Assembly (NCBI GenBank): GCA_938743325.2
Contig: OW568879.1
Location: 310,001-374,000 of the forward strand
Direction of reading: 5' to 3'
Length of the DNA: 64,000 nucleotides
Source of the DNA: Pycnococcus provasolii
Lineage: Eukaryota; Chlorophyta; Pseudoscourfieldiophyceae; Pseudoscourfieldiales; Pycnococcaceae
Shown: one piece after another, positions 55,777 to 64,000 of the stretch
How positions within the stretch are numbered: position 1 is the stretch's first letter
How the letters are laid out: each line of letters begins with the position of its first letter
Translations under genes and position numbers: made by a program
The notes under the pieces: generated by a model
The model's input: the letters and a program-made list of their open reading frames with translations, nothing else
What the model was told of the DNA's origin: nothing
Databases searched by the model: none

Positions 55777-55832
55777 GGTTAGGGTTAGGGTTAGGGTTAG
55801 GGTTAGGGTTCGGGGTATCGTGTGTTAGGGTT
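55777..55832. promoter_or_regulatory. Longest TTAGGG array, in a divergent promoter
   Basis: Five uninterrupted GGGTTA units (about 55777-55809), a variant GGGTTCGGGG, then GTTAGGGTTTT at 55823-55833. It lies 146 bp from the ATG at 55631 (minus) and about 93 bp from the ATG at 55925 (plus). Confidence 0.65.
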
Positions 55833-55924
55833 TTATGACACATATTACCCTACGATAATACTTCGAAGCCCTGTTTGGTATTTGTCGGAAACATCCGTGT
55901 ACAGTATTTTTTTATGTCGCGTCC

Positions 55925-57550
55925 ATGATGCGTCCGTCCACGTCCATCGCATTAGGCGATGCTCGTGCTCGTGCTCATCATCTTCGTTGTCATCTTCGTT
56001 GTCACTCTGCTCGTGGTCATGGTCATGCTCGTGGTCATGCTCGTGGTCATGCTCATGGGTTATCTACCTATGAACATGTGGGCGATCTCACCAAAGCACA
56101 TCCTCCAACACCTGACCCCTCCCTGGGTCAGAAGAATCCTCGTGATGACGCCTTCCAAACAAAAAAGATATCTTGCGTCTCCGGGCTCATCGCACAAGCG
56201 TCTTTCGAGCAAACGACGACAAAACCAACAAACTTGAACCTGCTTCTAGGGGGCATCGCCGTGCTCAGTGCCGTGCTAGCGGCGGCGGTGAAACTCACGC
56301 TGTCAAGAAGAACAAAGCACGCGTCTGAGAAGAAGAAAGTCGTCATCATAGGGGCGGGATTCGCGGGATGTCAAGTGGCACGCGACCTGAGAAACGCCTG
56401 TCACGTGACTGTCGTCGCAGAACGCGACTTCTTCGAGTTCGCGCCGGGAGTGCCCCGTGCCCTCGCAACAGGCGGACGTGCGGCGGATGGAGTAGTGCAA
56501 TCTCTCGAGGAGAAAACTCTCCGCGGGTGTACTGTGTACTACGCCGAAACCGGATCCGCTTACGAGCTCGCCAATGATCGTATACATTTTCAAGGTTGTA
56601 GTCGTGATGACAAGGCGAAGACAAGGACGACACTTTTGTTTGATCATCTCGTCGTTGCCACAGGCGCGCGCTACCGCGCACCCATTCAGCCTGATGATCA
56701 GCACATCACCACGCGAGCACGTTCCTCAGCCATGACGGAAAACGCGCACAAGTGGCGCTCTAAACGTGGCGACGACGACGATGACGCCCAACGCGTTGTC
56801 ATTGTCGGAGCGGGGGCCGTTGGCGTTGAGGCTGCCGCCGAGCTGGCGAGTGCTGGAGTGCCTGTATCACTATGTGACGCGGCACCGGAGATTCTGCATC
56901 GACTTGGCACGGACGCGGGTGCTACGTTCGCGCGGCACCGCGCCACTTCGTTTCTCGAAAAGAAAGGGGTGCGTATGCAGCTCGGCGCCCCGTCAAACAT
57001 AAGCGATGACGAAATGACGCTTTGGTGCGTTGGCGCGACGCCAAATGCATCAAGCATCCAACCGGCGGAAGGTCCGGAGGGCGTACGCCTCGCACGCAAC
57101 GGCGATCGTGGATACCTACGTGACGATCACACGCTGCGTGCGCTGACGACAGCGAGTGCTGACGCTCCACCGATGCCACACTCGCGCATCTTCGTTCTTG
57201 GCGACTGTGCGTACAAGCCACCTGCGCAGTGCCTCGCGAGTTTTGCGCACTGGGAAGCTGAGTACGCCGCATCGGCCATTCTACACGGCGGTCAGGCCGC
57301 GTACGATGCTCCTCCTGCGCTCGTCAATCTGTCCCTCGGTCGTTGGGATGGCGTATTCTTAGCATGCGATCCGAGCGGCTCTGGAAGCTGCCGTGTGCTG
57401 TGCTGGGGCGCCCTGGCAGCCTTCGTCAAGTGCGCGACGTGGTGGTGGTTCATGCGGTGGCTCCCCATTCCATACACCGTCGCTTCGTTCGTCGCGCGTC
57501 TGCTCCGCCGCGTTCGGGGGAATGCTGTTGCTCGTGCAGCTGCCGCATGA
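55925..57550 (+). CDS. FSP1/AIFM2-like FAD-dependent NAD(P)H oxidoreductase
   Basis: A 541-residue two-dinucleotide-binding flavoprotein. The FAD motif VVIIGAGFAGCQVARDL begins near residue 141 and the NAD(P)H motif VVIVGAGAVGVEAAAEL near 291. LLFDHLVVATGARY and the C-terminal FVLGDCAYKP (the T/R-x-F-V-x-G-D block that binds FAD ribityl) complete the class. A hydrophobic segment (LLLGGIAVLSAVLAAAV) precedes the FAD domain, and a second lies near the C terminus. Family members reduce quinones at membranes (FSP1/AIFM2; plant homologues exist). The first 60 residues include a His/Arg/Gly-rich repeat (HGHARGHARGHAHG). The TGA stop is followed, in the same frame, by a RAP-domain remnant. The true start may lie further downstream. 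Confidence 0.88.
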   Translation: MMRPSTSIALGDARARAHHLRCHLRCHSARGHGHARGHARGHAHGLSTYEHVGDLTKAHPPTPDPSLGQKNPRDDAFQTKKISCVSGLIAQASFEQTTTKPTNLNLLLGGIAVLSAVLAAAVKLTLSRRTKHASEKKKVVIIGAGFAGCQVARDLRNACHVTVVAERDFFEFAPGVPRALATGGRAADGVVQSLEEKTLRGCTVYYAETGSAYELANDRIHFQGCSRDDKAKTRTTLLFDHLVVATGARYRAPIQPDDQHITTRARSSAMTENAHKWRSKRGDDDDDAQRVVIVGAGAVGVEAAAELASAGVPVSLCDAAPEILHRLGTDAGATFARHRATSFLEKKGVRMQLGAPSNISDDEMTLWCVGATPNASSIQPAEGPEGVRLARNGDRGYLRDDHTLRALTTASADAPPMPHSRIFVLGDCAYKPPAQCLASFAHWEAEYAASAILHGGQAAYDAPPALVNLSLGRWDGVFLACDPSGSGSCRVLCWGALAAFVKCATWWWFMRWLPIPYTVASFVARLLRRVRGNAVARAAAA

Positions 57551-58281
57551 GCTGCAGCAGCTGCTTCTGCGGGTACAGACATCGTGCAGTCGCACAATCT
57601 CGTCGAAATTGAAGGTGTGGCTGAGCTGTTTGAGGAAGCAGCGGAAACTTGGGGTCACATGCTGGCGACGGAATTCCGATCGAGCACGTACGCCGAAGAT
57701 GTTGACAATGCGCTCCAGTCGCTTGGTTACCTTCTCGTGCGCGAGGATACGTTCTCTGGCCTCGCGGTGGACTTCATGCTGTACCTTGAGGGCGGAAATG
57801 TGGAAGTTGAGGTGTACGGGCCATCGCATCTCAATCGGACGACGCTTGGCCCGAACGGGCGAACGCGCCTCAAGCAGCGCATGCTGCGCTCGATGGGATA
57901 CAAACTCCTCTGCGGCTCTGCGTGCCTTACCACCACTGGGATTTGCTTCGGAGCCCGCAGGCGCAGACGGCATACCTCGATGAGCGACTCGTGGGTGTGA
58001 TGAGTGGCACCGACGATGGCACCGCGATTGATGCGGACGCACGAGCATGGGACGACGTTGGTGCGCGCTTGCTTGGCGAGGAACTTGCTGCTCGGCAGGG
58101 AGGGCCGATGGCAGGCGCAGGAGGTGGACGCACATTGCCCGCTGCTGTGGCAAATGCCAGAGAACGTGCGCGCCAGCAAGGCGGCGGTCGCAAGCCTAAG
58201 ATAGAGAGGGCTGGGTCGACATTGACCTCTAAGAATAAAGATGAAAATTCCTTGTACTGTAATAATCATGTGTATCTATAG
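57551..58281 (+). pseudogene. RAP-domain gene remnant with one frameshift
   Basis: Immediately after the TGA of the flavoprotein and in the same frame comes VAELFEEAAETWGHML, ALQSLGYLLVREDTFSGLAV then DFMLYLEGGNVEVEVYGPSH, then NGRTRLKQRMLRSMGYKLL. This is the front of a RAP domain, an RNA-binding module of organelle proteins (OPR, FASTK). Near 57910-57925 the frame shifts: the rest (VPYHHWDLLRSPQAQTAYLD) continues in another frame, followed by a Gly/Arg-rich tail to 58281. No ATG precedes it and the N-terminal repeats of such proteins are missing. It is a 3' fragment of a RAP gene, or its last exon with a sequence error. Confidence 0.75.
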
Positions 58282-58906
58282 TGTACGTGCGAGCATTGCG
58301 TTGATCGATGAAATCCGTGGGATAGTGACAGAGACCGTATTTTCGATTGCGCTGAAAGATGACGAGATTAGGTAGTTCCAGCGGTGCGTCGCCAACGGGT
58401 AAGCCTTCCTTCAACCTCTGTGTATTCCCCGAGCATTTGTTGTCACCTGGAAGCGCGATCAAATAGAGGTTTCACGCACGCACAGGGAAGAGACACGTAT
58501 CCCAAGCAAGGGGCAAAACAACATAAATGCGGCGACGTTATTAGCGCCTTTGATATTCAAAGTGCAAGCTTTGCATGACTTGTTGATTCAAGTAGTCCAG
58601 CCACCGAGCGAGCATCGGCGTGAGCGATTGAGCGTGCCGCTAGTGCTCATCGCGACGAGTGGCTTATTATCATCCTTGAGCATACTTTTTGTGGTGAGCA
58701 CGATCGTCGGCGTTCTCAGTGTCGTGATTGCCGCGGTCGTCCGTCGCTATGTACAACAAGCAACAAAGGAAGCGTGCGTGCGCGAGTGCGAGGAGCGTTC
58801 CGAAGCTTTTTGTTTTTGTTACGACAAACCTAAAATTCATATTATGCAACTAACTAAGCACCCACCCACCTGGGCAGCATCATTTATTATCACTCATCAG
58901 CATGCA
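58282..58906. other. Spacer of about 625 bp, no gene recognised
   Basis: Between the RAP remnant and the 3' end of the repeat-exon gene. A plus-strand frame (58550 onward) translates to a hydrophobic stretch (LSSLSILFVVSTIVGVLSVV) but begins at TTG, runs antisense into the last exon of the next gene and has no recognisable domain. It is not called. Confidence 0.4.
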
Positions 58907-60787
58907 TCAGAGGCATGCATTCGACGGGCATCGATTACTTGGCGACAAGAAGAGACCCAAGCCACCATCTGCTCCGCACACTGTGGAAGCATTGCTGTCA
59001 GAGCACAAAGGGTCGTCCAACACATTTCCAGTCACCAGCTCGCTGAGGTCCGCGTTGAGATCTGGTTGGTCTATTTGGTTGCCGATGCACACCGAACCTC
59101 CACTTTCAAGCTTGGATGCGCACAGCTTCTCCAGATTTGGGTTTTGAAGAACCTGTAAGGATGGAGGGAGGGATAGATTGTGATTTGTGAGTGAGAGGGA
59201 AAGGGCAGTGTACAATAGTGGTGATGGATTGTCACGTACAAGAAAAGCACCACTGGTTGTCGTAAGGCTGGGAAGGCTGATTTTCTTGAGGTTCGCATTG
59301 TCGAAGATCTGTTGTTTCGTTTGCATTGAGTTTGTAAGAAGAAGAGTGAATTTCACATGCAGTGAGTGATACGATTTGTTATGGAAGAACAAACAAATTC
59401 AAGGAATAATAAGACAAGAGAAAGTGAGACGTACGTCGACGATTCCCGCCTCCTTCAGCGCAGACAAGTCCACACTCGGGAGATTCGGGTTTTCGCGGAT
59501 CTGTTGTTGTTTCGTTTGTATTGAATGGTGGTACTGTAAGTTTTGGTGTTGTTGTTGTTGTGGTGACGATGAATCCATTTGATGATGGGTTGTCACGTAC
59601 CGTGAGGAAAGCCGCCACTGTCGTCAACTCAGAGAGCTTGACGTCGACGAGTTCACGATTGGTGACGATCTGTTGTTTTGTTTGTAGTTGGAGTTTTGTA
59701 GGAAAGAAGAGTGAGTGAGTAAATTTCACATCCAGTGAGTGATACGATTTGTTATGGAAGAACAAACAAATTCAAGGAATAATAAGACAAGAGAACAATG
59801 TGAGACGTACGTCGATCTCAAACGCCTCCATCAGCGCACACAAGTCCACCTCTGCGAGATTCGGGTTGCGTCGGATCTGTGTGTTTAGCCAGGGATGTTG
59901 TTTTGTTTGTATGGAAGTTTTGTAAGGAAGAGTGAGTGAGTAAATTTCACATGCAGTGAGTGATACGATTTGTTATGGAAGAACACACAAAAAGCAAGGA
60001 ATAATAAGACAACAGAGTGGTGTGTGAGACGTACTTTGATATCTGCCGCCTCCATCAGCGCAGACAAGTCCACGCTCGTGAGCATCGGGTTGCAGTCAAT
60101 CTGTGTGTTCAGGGAGGTGTGTGTTGTATATGTGTCGTTGAGTGGGTGAGTACATGGTGAGTTTTGTGCAATCAGTTGAAAAGTCGATTGTGCTTTTGAA
60201 AGGGATACGTACTTGGACGCTCAGGTTCGGGTTACCCACAAGACGAGGCGCGTAGATGCTCGTCAAAGAGCCTTCATTGAAAGGGTCCTCGAACTATTGT
60301 TGTTGTTATTATTTGTCGTTTGATGATACGAATGGTTGTATTGTTGTTGTGAATTTGTGATTTGGTTTGTTAGTGAGGTGCTACCAAATATTTTGTGTGT
60401 GTTCTGTCGAAGACACGCCATATTGTTGTAGAAGAACATAAGGCAGAACACCAAGAAGAAGATGAGAAAGGAAAGGAAGGAGGAGCGTACGTACCCTGAA
60501 CAAACTGTCCGGTCCTGTCTCCCAGTTGGCGAAGCGAACCTCCGCAAGATTTGGGAGTTCTCCAGATCCAAAGTCAAAATCGACACTCTGGGACGAGTTA
60601 GTCATGCACGGGAACGAGGTGATGGTGACGTTGGCAGGATCGCCGCCTAATCCTTCGATGTCCTCCGCGATCTCGTCGAGGGTGATCCTTTCTCCTGAGC
60701 CGAATGGCTCGGGGTCGCACGAGGTATACTTGGTACCAACCAGGAACCTACTTTCATCACAAGCAGTGCACTCCTCAAAAGCTTGCG

Positions 60788-60822
<35 letters not shown>

Positions 60823-61880
60823 GGTGCTGCTGCTGCTGTTGTTGTTGTTGTTGTTGTTGTTGTTGCTGCTGCTGTTGTTGTTGTTGTTGTTGTTGTGATG
60901 TCCTTGTGGGGAATGTCACGGTAGTCAATCTTGCTGAATTTGCTCGTTTCAACGTACGGTGGCTTCCCACAGTCGAGTGCCATGTGGTGTGGAATGCACT
61001 TTCCACCCTTTTGATGCGTTTTAAACGTAAGGATGCACTTTTCAGGTGTAGAATAGCCTCCTCCAAACCATCCAGCCATCGTACAAATTGCATTCTTGCG
61101 GCTGACAATCAAACATACCCACTTTTCATTGTAGTAGTAGTGATTCGTGAGAGTGAACGTCAAGCCATGCGCTTCTGACTTCGCATAGAAGTACTGAGTT
61201 TCGTATAGGGGCCTGTCGAGAAGCTGACGACGACGTCCGGGGGGAGTGTCGCACCCATTTTTCGCACCACCATGGCACCCACCACCACCAGAAGCGTGAG
61301 TGACAGTGTACCAAGTAGCTTCACTCGCATCATCAGGATGTCCCCAGAAGGGAAGACAGTGTTCTTCCTTCTTTACTTCGCAAGGACCAGAGTAGTAGTC
61401 AAACTTGGCATACTTGCGATACTTCCATGTAAACGGCGAGTACCACTTCGGCTTGGGGTAGAACGTGTCGCACGGGTAGTACTCGTCCTGCTCGTACTGC
61501 TTCCCATAGTACGGCCCAACTCCATATTTAGAGTCGTACTTGCTGTAGCCGTATCCAGAGTCGTACTTGCTGTATCCAGAGTCGTATCCAGAGTCGTATC
61601 CAGAGTCGTACTTGATGTCATTGTACTTGTTGCTGCTGTACTTCCACGTCCACGGCGCCCACCACTTGTACTTGGGATAGTAGCCTGTTTTGTATTCATC
61701 ACCGTAGTAGCCTGAGTTGTATTCATCAACGTACTTCGTCGTCTCATAAGTCGTCGTCGTCGATTTGTCTGCGCTCACACCACTCACGGCACTGAGCATT
61801 ACGACGACAGCAAGCAGAGCGACCAGAACTGATGACGCCGTGACGATCGATCGCATGTTCCTGACATTCGTCGTCATCAT
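58907..61880 (-). CDS. Secreted protein with one-repeat-per-exon leucine-rich C-terminal region (eight exons)
   Basis: Exons: 61880-60495, 60293-60213, 60100-60035, 59876-59811, 59669-59601, 59500-59435, 59308-59240, 59152-58907. All seven introns start GTACGT (60494 end: GTACGT; others alike or GTACG), end in AG and are phase 0; the joined frame is 682 residues. Exon 1 encodes a signal peptide (VLVALLAVVVMLSAVSGVSA, cleavage before DK), Tyr/Lys-rich repeats (YDSGYDSGYDSGYSKYDSGY), a Cys-containing domain (about 185-330; FTLTNHYYYNEKWVCLIV) and a Thr stalk. Exons 2-8 each encode a 22-27 residue unit such as IRRNPNLAEVDLCALMEAFEI, the N-P-N-L-x-x-V-x-L-x-x-L pattern of short leucine-rich repeats. 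Exon 8 ends with a Cys-rich tail. Probably a cell-surface or wall protein; the function is unknown. The exon model is by eye but consistent at every junction. Confidence 0.8.
59337..60030 (-). repeat. Near-identical intron repeats (three copies)
   Basis: A block of about 65-80 bp recurs inside three introns at about 59337-59400, 59724-59795 and 59948-60015. Shared words on the plus strand are GTGAGTGATACGATTTGTTA, then TGGAAGAAC and AAGGAATAATAAGACAA. Copies differ by few bases. They mark recent tandem duplication of exon-plus-intron units. Confidence 0.85.
60786..60897 (-). repeat. GTT/GCT trinucleotide tract coding poly-Thr/Ala
   Basis: GTT repeats broken by GCT triplets on the plus strand read as ACA and AGC/GCA-type codons: Thr runs with AAA interruptions on the minus strand. 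It forms the stalk of the secreted protein and keeps the frame. Confidence 0.85.
61503..61622 (-). repeat. Tandem YDSGY-coding repeats
   Basis: Repeats of TCGTA(T/C)CCAGAG (12 bp) encode YDSG units, mixed with YSKYDS units. Tyr-rich repeats like these are typical of extracellular proteins that can be oxidatively cross-linked. Confidence 0.8.
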
Positions 61881-62459
61881 CTTCGTTACTACCACTATTA
61901 TGGTATACTGTTTTATATGAGCCAATCAACAAACGCCTGCGCGCTGCCAATCTATCAGGTATGATGAGGACCAACCGACCAACGTGTGCAGTGATTGATG
62001 AGGACCAATCAATGAGCGAGCCAATCAATGAACGAAAGGAGCCAAGGTACCATACAAGCCTGCAAAAGAAGTAAGCTGCACTGACTACTCCGAACCACCA
62101 CTGGGCACCACATTCACAGCGTGACATGTTTCGCATGAGCCGGGAATGGCGAACAAATAACGGGCGGAGGGGCCGAGGGTGAAAAGGTCCTCGGCCAAAC
62201 AAACTCCCCCTTTTACCCACCCTTGGGGGATACACCGTTGCTTTGTGCATGTCTGGCCTGTCCTGTCCTTTGGGGTCCGGCTTGGGTTTTGGTTTCCCAA
62301 CGTCCGGACCATCCAACTAACCTCTCGGCACGCACGCTCCCGGTCACTCTTGAAACTTTTTGCTCTCGCAAAAATATTTTCTATTACTAATTTATTACTT
62401 AAAAAATTATATTAAATTATCTATAAATCTAACATAACATAACATACACGGGGTGTGTC
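61881..62459. other. Upstream flank of the repeat-exon gene, no gene seen
   Basis: About 580 bp. It has a TGATGAGGACCAA(C/T)C direct repeat (61959-61974 and 61998-62010), several CCAATCAA(T/C) words, and an AT-rich block (62366-62440). It probably holds the promoter of the secreted-protein gene on the minus strand. Confidence 0.45.
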
Positions 62460-62715
62460 TACCGTAGGCTTGGCGGTCTTACGTGTAGTGAAAGAGGACG
62501 GCTTGAGCTCGCCGCCACAGGGTCTGAGGCCTCCTGAGGCCTCCGGAGGCCGCTGTCCAAGAAGTAGACGTCCGTCCGGTCCCCTCGTCGCGCTCACCGG
62601 CAACCTGTTCACGACGATGATGAGGCGGTACCTCGACCCTCTCGTCGAGCTTCCCGTTCCCGCGGTGAAGTCCACTTCGCTTCCCGCGTCCTTTGAGTCC
62701 GACGCCAGGAGTCCG
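62460..62715 (-). pseudogene. Trehalose-6-phosphate synthase N-terminal fragment
   Basis: The minus strand encodes RYRLIIVVNRLPVSATRGPD then GRLLLGQRPPEASGGLRPCG, which matches the start of GT20 trehalose-phosphate synthases (RLxVVxNRLPVS...S-GGL). After SGGL the sequence diverges and meets a GTAAGA that could be a splice donor. Upstream there is a TGA and no ATG. No further GT20 motif is found before the next gene. It is either a single isolated exon or, more likely, a displaced fragment. Confidence 0.6.
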
Positions 62716-62736
62716 CTACTTCAGGGGGGACTGACA

Positions 62737-62794
62737 AGGGGAAAAAAGGGGACAGAGGGGAAAAGGGGACAAAGGGGAAAAGGGGAAAAGCAGT
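62737..62794 (+). repeat. Purine tract with seven GGGG runs
   Basis: Repeats of AAGGGGAAAA and AGGGGACA. At least six G4 runs spaced by 4-8 A-rich bases meet the usual G-quadruplex pattern on the plus strand. Confidence 0.7.
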
Positions 62795-63284
62795 ACTACT
62801 GTTGTATTAGCATCCGCCCGCCATTCCCAAAAGGCGAAAGGCGAAAGGGGAAAGGCGACTGTCGACCAGGAAGGGGGGGAGGAAGGTGGTCAAGAACAGG
62901 CCGATAACCACTACTAAGGAGGTCTACTAAAGGTGTCTACTAAGGTACTGTACATACCTGTATAAATTTACATGTACAGTACTTACCCGTCAGGCCGTCA
63001 AAAGTAGTCAAACGGACCAGGCCGGTTTCATTCCCCTCTTTAACTGCCTGTAATATTTTTTACACACTTCTTCGGCAAGGGGGATGGATGGGCATCCCTT
63101 ACCAACTATACTGTAAAGTATAAACTATCGTAAACTTCACGGTGATCTCGCTCTGATGGGGAAATAGACCCGCGACCTTATTTCCAAAATAGGGCTTCGT
63201 CGACAAGGTCTATCAGTCAATAGCAGTCAATGGGCGGAACTTGTTCCTTCCCAATCCTTCCCAATAATTCCCATCACTGTCCCA

Positions 63285-63358
63285 TCACATCACGGCCTCC
63301 ATCCCATCACGGCCTCCATCACGGCCTCCATCACATCACGGCCTCCATCACATCACGG
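63285..63358. repeat. CATCACGGCCTC minisatellite
   Basis: Four to five copies of (CAT)CACGGCCTCCATC with insertions of CACAT or CCCAT, giving unit lengths of about 12 and 17 bp. Confidence 0.8.
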
Positions 63359-63612
63359 ACGGACGGATCGCTCGGAGCAACTGATCTGTCTGGCCTACCC
63401 TTAAAATTAAGAGTACATATGTAGTGGCCTCAATGATCAATCCTTCCCATCATGCCATCGCTCGATCACCTCGCTCGATCGATCGGCATCATTTCACTTC
63501 GGCCTCATCAGCGGCCTTAATCAAGTTCAGCCTTTACAGTTTATAGTAACCAACCTTGCACCGGTCAGTCGTCCGGAGCTCCTTGTAGTAGTAACTGATA
63601 AAGGAAATCATC

Positions 63613-64000
63613 ATGTCCATGTCGCTGACGGTGTCTGCCATGCTCGCGGCGGAGTCGCACGGACCACCGCTCGACTACAGCTTCAAAGAACTTAAGAAAG
63701 TTACGGACATTCTCGACGACGTTCCGTTCTCAGGAACGACGCGAAGTCGAGCAGTAGCAAAAGCAAGTGAACAAAACAGGGAGGGAGATGGTGGCGATGC
63801 CGCGGCCGACGGTGTCAACTCGAGGCCGCACGAACTCATGGCACTGCCCTCCTTCAAGCGCGCAGAACTCACCAAGCTGAACTCCGTATGCCTGCGTCTG
63901 GGAAATAACCTCTTCAACACGCTCAAGGGACTCGACGGCGTCGCGAACGAAGTTCTCGACGACCCCGCGCGCCTGTACTGGCTCGACGTCAGCCACAACC
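63613..64000 (+). CDS. LRRC51: LRRC51-like leucine-rich repeat protein (partial, runs off the window)
   Basis: The first 129 codons from the ATG at 63613 (MSMSLTVSAMLAAESHG). GPPLDYSFKELKKVTDILDD is the signature of LRRC51/LRTOMT1 N termini, followed after a low-complexity insert by LTKLNSVCLRLGNNLFNTLK, GLDGVANEVLDDPARLYWLD and VSHN, which match the first LRR of LRRC51 (NNVLNDL, L-x-W-I-D-L-S-x-N). LRRC51 has a phylogenetic spread typical of ciliary proteins. The 3' part lies outside the window. Confidence 0.8.
   Translation, partial: MSMSLTVSAMLAAESHGPPLDYSFKELKKVTDILDDVPFSGTTRSRAVAKASEQNREGDGGDAAADGVNSRPHELMALPSFKRAELTKLNSVCLRLGNNLFNTLKGLDGVANEVLDDPARLYWLDVSHN

Larger units (their letters stand above)
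62716..63612. other. Intergenic stretch with a GGGGAAAA tract and a minisatellite
   Basis: Holds an array of GGGG runs (62737-62794), CGAAAGG words at 62828-62850, and (CATCACGGCCTC)-type repeats at 63285-63358. It should include the LRRC51 promoter. No gene seen. Confidence 0.5.

Noticed and set aside
55777-55832. TTAGGG array considered as an internal telomere or chromosome-fusion scar
   Set aside because: Only about six units, six such sites in the window, and all close to start codons, which fits a promoter motif better.
58550-59158. A plus-strand frame with a hydrophobic stretch
   Set aside because: Starts at TTG, overlaps the last exon of the minus-strand gene, and shows no domain.

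Overview
The window is nuclear DNA of a small, gene-dense eukaryote, most likely a unicellular alga and plausibly a green picoalga. The taxonomic part is inference. Plastid-type genes (a Rieske oxygenase of the PAO/TIC55/CAO superfamily, a ClpR-like subunit, a DUF3326 protein shared by plants and cyanobacteria, an IPP isomerase with a possible transit peptide) sit beside flagellar and centriolar genes (DNAAF1-like, CEP120, a SHIPPO/ODF3-type PG-rich protein, LRRC51). Most genes are single open frames on both strands with short spacers. Three genes need GT-AG introns: SERBP1/Stm1-like (one), CEP120 (one) and a secreted repeat protein (seven). The sialyltransferase probably needs one as well.

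Layout. 0-14 kb: a membrane-anchored subtilisin with EF hands and a kringle; a ubiquitin-like/F-box protein; a Rieske oxygenase; an LRR-RING protein. 14-24 kb: a coiled-coil protein, two adjacent Nudix-fold genes (the second is IPP isomerase), a small LRR protein and a GT29 sialyltransferase. 24-34 kb: a WD40 protein, an RGG-tailed ABC-class ATPase (MRB1590-like), SERBP1/Stm1, a possible ribosomal L28e and a proline-rich protein with a half MADS box. 35-47 kb: an organellar phage-type RNA polymerase, DUF3326, an RCC1-like propeller, an ARM protein, SHIPPO and a single-pass membrane protein. 48-54 kb: CEP120, ClpR-like and an NTF2-like protein. 54-64 kb: an accessory-looking stretch with decayed fragments (TPR, RAP domain, trehalose-phosphate synthase), an FSP1/AIFM2-like flavoprotein, a secreted protein built from one-repeat-per-exon units, and the 5' part of LRRC51.

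Cross-cutting signals. TTAGGG/CCCTAA repeats, normally telomeric, occur at six places, each within about 60-200 bp of a predicted start codon, three of them between divergent gene pairs. Four cilium or centriole genes fall within 64 kb. Low-complexity trinucleotide runs invade coding regions (poly-Thr, poly-Ser, poly-Gly, poly-Pro) without breaking frames. Starts were reset to ATG, or to a splice model, where the longest frame began with a non-ATG codon.
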